A stretch of DNA of 64,000 nucleotides, from the NCBI GenBank assembly GCA_000611775.1, contig KK106982.1, positions 2,723,992 to 2,787,991 on the forward strand, in the 5' to 3' direction. The stretch comes from Umbilicaria muhlenbergii. Lineage: Eukaryota; Ascomycota; Lecanoromycetes; Umbilicariales; Umbilicariaceae. Shown here in pieces: positions 37,807 to 46,390 of the stretch. A program made the translations under genes and the position numbers. The first letter of the stretch is position 1. Each line of letters begins with the position of its first letter. The notes under the pieces are model-generated. The model ran no database searches, had not been told where the DNA came from, and saw only the letters and a program-made list of their open reading frames with translations.

Positions 37807-38035
37807 TTAACATCATAAGAACACTCTTTCCTGATTTTCCTCAAGAGGTTTTATAAATTTTATTAAGATCTTATAGATGATCTACAGCAAGGGTTAAGAA
37901 TGACAAGTTCATTAGAAAAGATGAATCATCAGGAAAGCACATGAGAATTATAATATTATTATCATCATCACAGCAGATCAAAGCAGGCAAAAGGAATTAT
38001 TATATAAAATCAGCAAAATGTTGACAAAAAATAAT

Positions 38036-38476
38036 TTACTCATCATCATCATCCTCATCTTTCTTCTCATCTTCTTCACTCTCCTTTGATTTCTCTGACC
38101 CCTCTGACTCCTTGAATGAAGAGAAATCCTCATCATCATCATCATCATCATTGACAATGACAGGCAAATGCTTTTAAAATAAAATGCACATTAGCTGATC
38201 ATAACTGTTGCATCAGAGGTGAAGAGAAGGGGATCAAACTGAATATCACATAATATTCAGAATACCTTTAAGCATGTTGTTGCTGCACTTAAGTTACTCA
38301 AGCAGCAGGAGATTAACCTTGACAGCAGACTTCAATTTAAACAGCTTCTGATGATGACTGACAACATGAAGATGCACTGTAATCTTCTTATTATAACACT
38401 TTTGACGCGCCTTGAGAGCAGTCAGGAGAGCAGGTGAAGAAGTGTCAACATTAACTTTATTGATTAAATGTATCAA
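38036..38476 (-). pseudogene. Antisense remnant with acidic tail in F
   Basis: Between F pol and its 3' LTR the minus strand shows an open piece (38294-38476). Further on is an acidic tail of Asp/Glu/Ser/Lys ending in DEDDDDE and a TAA at 38036-38038. The intervening ~130 bp have stops and may be an intron or decay. No domain was recognised. It parallels the antisense ORFs of C, D and E in position only. Confidence 0.4.
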
Positions 38477-39158
38477 GGTGTTAACCTTGCAGGTGAAGTG
38501 CGCAGAGACTTTAAATCATTAATGATGTACAACAGGTGAGCAGGTTAAACTTATCAGAAGACAAGCTTTATGTAGATTTATGTAATATGCACACTTAACA
38601 TTCAACCTGATGTTGCATACCTGAGTCATGTCATCCATGAAGTGATGAGAACAACAGAGACAGAAAGATTTAATAAAATGTGCATGAGGTTCAACAGAGC
38701 ACTTGACAATGAGTGAGTGTTATATGATGACTCACATTAAAAGCGCATCTGCAGAGTCAGCTTCTCTGACTTACAGGCATAGTGACTAATGTTGCAGTGA
38801 TGAAGATGATGCATTTTGAGGATGCATTGATGATGTTGTGATGATGAGTCACTGCTCTGGCAAAAGTTGATGACAGAAGGCTGAGGAGTTGACAGTATTT
38901 ATACTTCAGAGTCCTTGTTGTGATATCATCACCTGAGGCCTTGATTACGCTATCATAGCGCTGTCACGCTTATGCTGTCACAACTTCACTGCCGCCTCTC
39001 AGCTCCTCAGGGTTTTTGCTGTCACGTGACAAGCTCACCTCACTTTCATCTCACTTAATCAGCGTCAGTGCCGCGTCACTGATTCAACTGTTAACTGAGC
39101 CTTCTATCAGCCACCCACCTTTCTGCGCCGGAGGGCCGCCGCATAGGGGGGAGGCAAT

Positions 39159-39386
39159 TGTCATGGGTTAGTGACAATCTGAGACTCACGTAGGGCATGC
39201 GCCCTACAAGCGGCTTGACAGCGTTAGTGAGCCACATGAAAACTCTGCACTGCTCAATCCCACCTTCATTCCTTAGTTATTAGTTCTATATAGTTAGGAC
39301 CATATAACCCCTATACATCTATATCTCACGCTGCCACATACCTCGACTATACTTCCCTTTCTAGTAAGGGACGCTATAGTCTTACA
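39159..39386 (+). repeat. F 3' LTR
   Basis: 228 bp, with ends TGTCATGG...GTCTTACA. A purine tract (ATAGGGGGGAGGCAAT) lies immediately before it and the TSD AAAAG follows. Confidence 0.94.
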
Positions 39387-41811
39387 AAAAGAAACGTGAT
39401 CATCTTCACGATGAACCATAAGGACAGAATTTGGCGCCTGATCTCTGGCTACCGTCACCCATTCTGTTGATGTGCTAAGGAGAAGCTTCGTCAGCGTTGT
39501 ATCATCTGTGTCAGGGCGACGGCGTAGGAGATGCTTACTTTACGCTTTACGTCAAAGTCCGCTGTGACTAATAGCATGGTAGCGTTCATATGCAAGGGCT
39601 TGGTGTCCGGGGTAGGGTAGAGCCACGCAGAGCATTAGGGCCAAGATCTGGGTTCAACACAAGACCTTGAAGGACTTTGAACTCTACTTACAAAGATTCT
39701 CCATGCCAAAGTTTGCCTGATCATGCTAGGGTCGTTCTAGTACGTAGAGTTTAGTCGACTTCAACAAGGTCGAGAGAGCACTGGAAATGTGAGCCTACTG
39801 ATAGCCCTTTCATCAGGGATTTTTGAAAACCCAGAAAGGTGTTATCTTCATTGTCTAAAAGATGGCAATCAGCTATGAAAACACATATCGGACGTTTCTG
39901 GCTTACGATAGTCATTGCAAAGGAGAGGCATTGACAGTACACTTGTAACATCCGGAATCAGGCCCCAGGCAAAGAAAGCTGCGTCATCTGAAAGCGCCTT
40001 TTCGAGTCCTTGGAATATCGATGGGAAGTCAGGAGAACCAAGTAGCGCATTTAGCATGGCTTGCTAAACATCCCATGATGTTACAGATGGACAACAGCTG
40101 GAGCTGTTGACGCATATGAAAGCGTTTAGCGGAGTATGCTGCGTCCTACGAATAACACGTTGAAAGGCCTGAGAAACCACGGTCAGCGAAGTGAAGCAGA
40201 TTTGCCCAGCTTAATTACCCTTGGGACGCTCCCTCTCCCCTGAACATGAAAAGAGCATGTGGGACTGTTCTGGCAGTAAGCATCCGCGTGGAGTATGGCT
40301 CGATTGACAGCAGCGATATCATCTTGAGCCTGGTCGAAAATGCGCTTTGCAGCCAAGTCAGTTCTGAGGGACGTAATACAATGGGATACACTGACACGAC
40401 AGTGAGGAGTTACGGCGTCGAGCACAAAGCGAACGACCCGCTCCGGATATGTGGAAGCATATTGCGCCGCTCTGTAAGAGCCACTGATAAAGTACAAAAT
40501 CAGCCAAAAACATCTCTGCTGAAATTAACGCGTTGAATTCCCACTATGATAACCCAAGGAAGTGTATTTGCTCATATTTGAGAGCTTTGTGAATAGTTTC
40601 ATAGCCCTGCACCACCTCTGCTGAGCCAACGTGCTGAATGATGCCCGGCGGTGAGCTGGAATCGATCCACGACTGAATAACAGTAGCGGATGATTTGTGA
40701 AAGGCATCATACTCTTGCTCATTGGTTGGGCTCAAAGGTAGGTACTTTCCAGTGGCGGCAGCTGGAGGAGGAGATTTGATGCAAAAGAAACTAAGGACCC
40801 AAGATGCCGCTAAAAGTGCTGAGCGAGACGTTGAGCTGGTTTGAGCTATACGTTCCTCGAACATCCATCACTAACGTAACCCACGGGGCAACGCCGCACT
40901 ATAGGCAACGCCGCACCCCCCAAGGGGAAAAAAATCAGAATTTCACCAATTGAGCTGTAAATTTCGATCTAAATAAGAAACTTTGAAGCTCTACATTGTA
41001 GTCTATAACAGAGCTGTAGGATCTATGCAGTTCAGCACCTCCAAGGCTGCTTTTGCTGTGGCAACTGCAGTCTTCGCAGTCTGCTTCTCCTCTTTATCCT
41101 GCAGCCGTTTTGACTTCCTAGCCTGTGTCTCTAGCTGCTTTCTGGATTTGTAAGAGCGTTATTATAGGCCTCAATGGCCTTCAGAATACGCACTTCTTTC
41201 TCCGTTGAATGCATGCAATTATGGTGGAGAAATGGGTAATTTCAATAGTGGGGGGGGTGCGGCGTTGCCTATAGTGCGGCGTTGCCCCGTGGACTACGTT
41301 ATGTACAGAATGTTACAGTAAGCGTTAGACCCCCTCTAAAGTACACAATACATACTCATGAGATCAAAGTCAGTGAGCCCTGCGAAATTGTCGGTCTGGT
41401 TCAAGGCAACCTCCCACGTCACTACAGCCGCTGAATCGCTTCCGCCTGGGTTGCTACGCGCAAACAGTCAGTCATGGGTTTGCTAATGGCAACCTCAGGT
41501 CTGATGTACTAAAACGTTACGCCCTTGGGGTCGTAGGGGTGGTACATGGCCAAACCGAGAGTGATCATATTGCTGGCGCTGAGCGGCTTAGCATAATTCA
41601 TCGGGACTTCGATTTGGCCACAGTGAAGTGTTGAGAAGAGATTGACAAGATCGACTCCGGTTGAGTCAAACGTGGAAGGAACGTTCTGGCTGCAGTTCAC
41701 CCATCTCATGACACTCTCACCAACTTGATGACCAGTAATATTTAATGTTTGAGACGAACAGAGAAACAAGATGATAGGCCAATGAGAAAACATTGCGATT
41801 TCTGGAGACAA
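39387..41811 (-). pseudogene. Main part of split TAP-like alpha/beta hydrolase
   Basis: Secreted S33-type (tripeptidyl-aminopeptidase-like) hydrolase. In minus-strand order: a hydrophobic leader (41793-41740) and CGQIEVPMNYAKP near 41.6 kb; an NPGGS oxyanion-type piece near 41.40 kb; FDLM then MDVRGTYSSN on either side of the MITE; nucleophile elbow GLSYGS created by splicing out ~75 nt (donor GTGGGA near 40548, acceptor ATCAG near 40475); lid region (ADAYCQN) near 40.3 kb; SPDFP near 40.03 kb; C-terminal TAP domain (LLVTADFD) near 39.57 kb; catalytic-His region DDHVSF at 39392-39409. F is inserted ten bases after the His codon. Several frame changes between pieces are not explained by clear introns, so I treat it as a pseudogene. 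The C-terminal end is at 3304-3551. Confidence 0.75.
40874..41299. mobile_element. 426-bp mariner-type MITE
   Basis: Terminal inverted repeats of ~45 bp begin ACGTA, include CCACGGGGCAACGCCGCACT and run into a C/G tract. The repeats are flanked by TA at 40872-40873 and 41300-41301. The inside has no transposase frame. It lies where the hydrolase FDLM and DVRGT motifs should adjoin. Confidence 0.85.
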
Positions 41812-43972
41812 GGAGTAAGATTGCTAGTATAGAGGGTTTCAAAATAAGAGAAGATACTTTGCGCAAACTGGAGAGCACATATAGACTGACATAATGAGAA
41901 GAGCAAAGGCTTGTATCCTCTCTAGACCCTTGCCCCTATTTATGTATGAAAGTCAACGCGCAAATAAGCACGCGTCGTCAAGGTTGAGCCAGGCTATACG
42001 AGGCTTGAATCCCACGTCTTCACACCACTGATTCCAGCATAGGCACCCAACCGAGGTGACCAGTCGCAGTGGTGTGGCGGTATCAGTCAGCCGCCTGCGC
42101 TCGTGAGCTAGATTTTCGTATTAGCTAGAACAATCACTCTGAGCATCAGATCACGCGGTCCAAGGGATAACTGGAAAACTCCTTTCAGTGGAGGATCTAA
42201 GGCGGCTGCTGCCTTGATCTAATGAATCCTTTTGGAAAGTGTTGAGAAAAGACTTAGGCGACCATCTGCCACAAAAGCAATGATAAAACGCACTGGATGT
42301 GTTTTTGCAATTGCCAAAGAGGCCGACAGTACAATGTTCTCTTTGCTCCAGCGCACCGACAGGCCACAAGCTCTAAAGCTTCCCCTCAAATCAGGAATGG
42401 GGAGGAAGGCGGGCGTCGGTCCATTTGACATGTACAACGTAGCTCGGGTTTTAACGTCATGCGGTCATGTCAGCAAACATGCTTACTTTACTTTGAAACC
42501 ACGAGCTTCTCCGTACACGTGATTATCACAAATGATTATCTTAATAGTAACATGCTCTATACGAGCGAAGTAAGAAGAGATCAGTTTGATCACACCGTCA
42601 ATCATTCTATTGCAATCCAGACAAGAAGTCACCTGGACTAGCAAACATCAGGTTGCGGAATACAGCTCGGGCTTGCTTCTACCGACCCACTCGACCGTCC
42701 TCTCAGGTAGGTAAGCTCTCAATGCAAGCTACGGTAGGCCCGCTAGGCTCCTTCAAGCATCATACCGAGGTGTGTTGAAACCACCGGAGCCACATTCCCC
42801 CGAGACTACCAGGATCAGCCCTCAAACCTTGTCTCAGTCAGCTCAGACCCTCCTTGGCTTAGCGTCGCTTCGCATACCACTAGACTTCAAAAGGCAATTT
42901 TTGAAGTCAAGCCCGGAGGGAATGACCCACGGCTAAAGCGTAAGCGCGGGCAGGGAATTGGCGCAGCCACTAATGACTGACGAGTCTGAGCCGACTGAGA
43001 CAACTCAAACCATTTTTTGTCGAAATAATCCGGTTAAAAGCCGGAAAAACTGGATCAGATAGAGGCTGAATGTACTATTTAGATACTTTGCTAGTCTGAA
43101 GCAAATGAGGGACGGATCGAAAGTGGGGGCTTAGAGTTCGGCTAGTCGGATTCGAGACACCCTGCGCGCAGGATCTATCTCCACACGGGGAAGTTCTCAG
43201 TACCTAAGGTAGGTAGATTGAATCGTTAGTGGTAAACAACAACTATTGATCCTGTTCTCTGGCACCTTCTACAACATGCAGAGTATGTCCCGACTCTTTC
43301 ATATCTGCTGTGTATGAAAAAATTGAAATCCATGCGACTTTTGCCGCAAGGATTTCACAAGTGAGAGCATGAACTTGGGATGTGGCTTCTTTTTCAGCCC
43401 CGCATGCCGTTGTCCTACGTTAGCGGCGGCGAGCCAAATCCGCCGCAGCGGGGGAAGAACAGATCGAAGGTGAACGTTGAGGTAAGATCAGGTGCTCAAG
43501 CTGGGTCCTCGGATCTTTGCGGTATGTAGCCGAGTGCTTTCTTCCGAACCAGTCTTTCTCCGTTCTTATGTTATTCCGTAAGGGATACACAATTCAGTAC
43601 CTCCAGCATCCATGGCTTTGCCGGTTACTAATCTGCAGGGAGCCTGTAGCCTTGGTCTGCCTTGTTAAAATCCTTGCGAGGGAACAAAGGTTTCTGACTC
43701 TTTTCACCTCATGTTCAGGTGACTAAACAGATGATGCATTGATGTAACCATTGCTGGTCCTGGACTAAGGTGGTGCTAATTGCCACTCGGCTACGCAGCC
43801 AAAGTCACTCGGCAAAAAGTCATCCTTAGGAACATACCTTACATATGTCCTGCCTACACCATCGGCGGCCCCGATAGTCGCTTGGCCGTTGTGCCGCAGG
43901 CTTGGTGGGTAGCAAGCTCTACGAAGCTCTAGAAGCACCACCAAGCTCCCCAGTGAGGGCGATGATTGGCTC
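41812..43972. other. 2.2-kb stretch without supported gene
   Basis: Several short frames occur on both strands around 42.15-42.64 kb, but none has a recognised motif, convincing splice pattern or homologous copy in the window. CpG is normal, so this DNA lies outside the hypermutated block. The first ~100 bp are the likely promoter of the hydrolase. Confidence 0.4.
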
Positions 43973-43977
43973 GCACT

Positions 43978-44244
43978 TGTTGCAATGGGGCGATATAGAG
44001 GCCAAATAGATGTATTATATCTAGCTAAATACCGCTCCAATTGATATAAATGAACGTGTAGAAGCAAGCAGTCTTCGTAGAAATCAGGGCACATTAAATA
44101 ACCCCCCATATCGGCTTTCTCGGTGCTCGCCTACATTGACCGAGCGCCTATAGTCGGGCCGAGCGCATGTAGGCATGATGCCTGCTACGGGCATATATTG
44201 GCTGCTGCAGGGCGGGGCGGACGAACGATTTTCCACATGCAACA
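43978..44244 (-). repeat. Copia LTR, left outer copy
   Basis: 267 bp with inverted ends TGTTGCA/TGCAACA. The TSD GCACT is on its left, and its right flank (TCTAGGAGTGC) is shared in inverted form with the middle LTR. Confidence 0.92.
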
Positions 44245-44973
44245 TCTAGGAGTGCTGTGAGCTAAATGAGCGAGTAGAAGTGGGAATATATGTGCTTACG
44301 AGGAATGTTGTCTCTGTGTATACTTGTGCGGTAAATGCCTAAAATGACCCCCCCCAACTTGTAAATTCCCGGAATAACCCCCAAAACTTCATAATTCCTC
44401 GTTTGACCCTCAGCCTTCTATAGAGGTGCTTTCAGGCTGACTTTCATGCATTTATTTGTATGACTCAGGTTGTTTAAAACGGGTCTGAACTCACTCTGAT
44501 CTACAGTCTACTCATCATTAACTCGCCTGCTTCTTTTCTTTGTGAAGCTCTTGATAGGTTCATGTAATCGTGCCTCGCCAACTAGAATTCAGCACTCTCC
44601 GGTTGAGTTTTCAATTATAATCTTAACTAAACTTTTAATCGTGCTTTGCTTACTAATAATCGTTCACACGATTACTTAACAATGAACATCATAAGTATGC
44701 GACAACACAAATGTTTTCTACACCCACCTTTGAATCAATTTATCCCCTAATATTAATTTGATTGAGGAAAGAACAGTGCAGACATTTTTATTCTTCAATA
44801 TTTTTAGGGGGTCAAACGAGGAATTATGAAGGTTTGGGGGTTATTCCGGGAATTTACAAGTTGGGGGGGGTCATTTTAGGCATTTACCGCACAAGTATAC
44901 ACAGAGACAACATTCCTCGTAAGCACATATATTCCCACTTCTACTCGCTCATTTAGCTCACAGCACTCCTAGA

Positions 44974-45240
44974 TGTTGCATGTGGAAAATCGTTCGTCCG
45001 CCCCGCCCTGCAGCAGCCAATATATGCCCGTAGCAGGCATCATGCCTACATGCGCTCGGCCCGACTATAGGCGCTCGGTCAATGTAGGCGAGCACCGAGA
45101 AAGCCGATATGGGGGGTTATTTAATGTGCCCTGATTTCTACGAAGACTGCTTGCTTCTACACGTTCATTTATATCAATTGGAGCGGTATTTAGCTAGATA
45201 TAATACATCTATTTGGCCTCTATATCGCCCCATTGCAACA
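44974..45240 (+). repeat. Copia LTR, middle copy
   Basis: 267 bp, plus orientation, directly followed by a primer-binding site. Left flank is CTAGA. Confidence 0.92.
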
Positions 45241-45256
45241 GGTTATGAGCCCGGTC
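45241..45256 (+). promoter_or_regulatory. Primer-binding site, half initiator-tRNA type
   Basis: GGTTATGAGCCCGGTC abuts the LTR. Its complement reads GGGCTCATAACC, the anticodon arm (CAT) of initiator tRNA-Met, as in Drosophila copia and Ty5, which use a half-tRNA primer. Confidence 0.8.
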
Positions 45257-45521
45257 AGTGCATAACTACCGCCTGTTGTCGTTGCTTTGCCCTACTACCC
45301 TACTCTGCCCTAACCCTCGCCGACGAACCCTCGACCCGATTAGGCAATCGAAAGCCTACCACGCAAGCGGACGATATAAACGTCCATTTCCAGACGATAA
45401 AACATCGGTTTATCGCTCGAACCAAAGAGGTCGAAAAACTTCGAAAATCCACCCCCCCCACCTTCGAACCGTTATCCACGCCGCCGCAGACGCAGGAGCA
45501 GTCATACGGACTTGAAAGAGC

Positions 45522-46390
45522 ATGGAATACAATGGACTGAAGGGCACGACGGCCCTAAAGCTCAACGAGAGCAATTATATGGCATGGGCCGAGTCCGTGC
45601 AGGCATATTTGGTGGCACGAGACCACTGGGACGTCGTTGAAGGGGCGTACGCCAAGCCAGAAAAGGTGTTAGTGGACGAGAAAGAGACGCAGGGATCACA
45701 AGAGGAGACCAAGAAGTGGGTAAGGGCGGACAGGAAAGCCTGGTATGATATAAAATCATTTTGCAACCAGGCCGACGCAACCTTCTATAAACCGGAGACT
45801 GCCAAGGAGCTTTGGGACCGCCTAAAGGAAATGAAGAAGCCTATAGGAACCACCTACTACCTGTCCCAAATCAGAGCTTTCTCCAATTATAAGCAAGGAC
45901 CGAAGGAGACGGCGGAGCAAGTTTTATACACCTTGCGGAAAATCCAAGCCGAAATTCAGGTTTTAAGTCCTGATACTCCTATATACGATAACATGCTTCG
46001 AGAAGTCTTCCTTGAAGCTTTATGAGAGGACCCATATGGTCCAATGATCTTTTGAATTTGAAATGAGGTGGTAGAGTCGTCTATTGCCAATGTCCTACGC
46101 CAACTAAAGGAGAAGGAAATGGAAGACGCCTCGAATAAGGCGGCCAAGAACGCCACCGCCAATGCCGCCAAGGCAGGAAGCCAGACAGGGAGCCAGCAGT
46201 CATCCAGCAAGGACGACAAGGACAGCAAACGGGGGAAAACCTGCTTTCGGTGCCAGAAAAAGGGACATTTCGCCGCGAACTGCTACGCTACCCATACGAA
46301 AGACGGGGAAGAATTACCCCCGAACGGTGTTAAACCACCCCCGAAATCGAAGGCCAATGCAAGGCAAGCCTCCGAAAGTTCAGGGGGGTC
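45522..46390 (+). pseudogene. Copia gag, truncated plus-strand copy
   Basis: Starts at ATG 45522 (MEYNGLKGTTALKLNESNYM) and matches the minus copy almost exactly to codon ~165. A cluster of eight substitutions at 46014-46064 then creates three TGA codons. The zinc knuckle CX2CX4HX4C (CFRCQKKGHFAANC) at about 46242-46283 is intact. The copy ends at the inverted junction at 46390/46391, about 110 nt after the knuckle. Confidence 0.88.

Larger units (their letters stand above)
3552..39386 (+). mobile_element. Ty3/gypsy element F, host of the whole nest
   Basis: Outermost LTR retrotransposon, bounded by the TSD AAAAG. Its 5' LTR is 3552-3762 plus 12387-12403 (211+17=228 bp) because element A split it. 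Its 3' LTR is 39159-39386 (228 bp), preceded by a purine tract (39144-39158). LTR ends are TGTCA...TTACA. Removing A (with its TSD) and C (with its TSD) leaves about 6.83 kb, a normal gypsy length, with gag, protease, RT, integrase and chromodomain in the right order on the plus strand. LTRs are lightly mutated (about a dozen transitions), while the interior is heavily mutated. Confidence 0.93.
43978..45240. repeat. Long palindrome, 432-bp arms
   Basis: 43978-44409 and 44808-45240 are near-perfect inverted copies around a ~398-bp spacer. Each arm is an LTR plus ~166 bp that includes a MITE-like terminal sequence (CGGTAAATGCCTAAAATGAC, a run of eight C, then CCCGGAATAACCCCC). The spacer has no ORF of note. 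Such a structure could fold into a large hairpin. Confidence 0.9.

Noticed and set aside
4263-38900. Dozens of 60-110-codon open frames in the repeat block
   Set aside because: Most are chance openings or pieces of gag/pol between TGA codons. Only frames with recognisable domains or conservation between copies were kept.
3552-39386. Reading 3795-4008 and 39159-39386 as terminal inverted repeats of a giant DNA transposon
   Set aside because: They are inverted, but each has its own explanation by TSD: a solo LTR with GTCGT, and the F 3' LTR with AAAAG.
42151-42641. Overlapping 60-96-codon frames on both strands
   Set aside because: No domain, no splice pattern and mutually overlapping; not supportable as a gene.
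43765-44109. Minus-strand frame starting MGGYLMCPDFYED
   Set aside because: It is a translation of the copia LTR and recurs in all three LTR copies at 45109 and 49338; not a gene.
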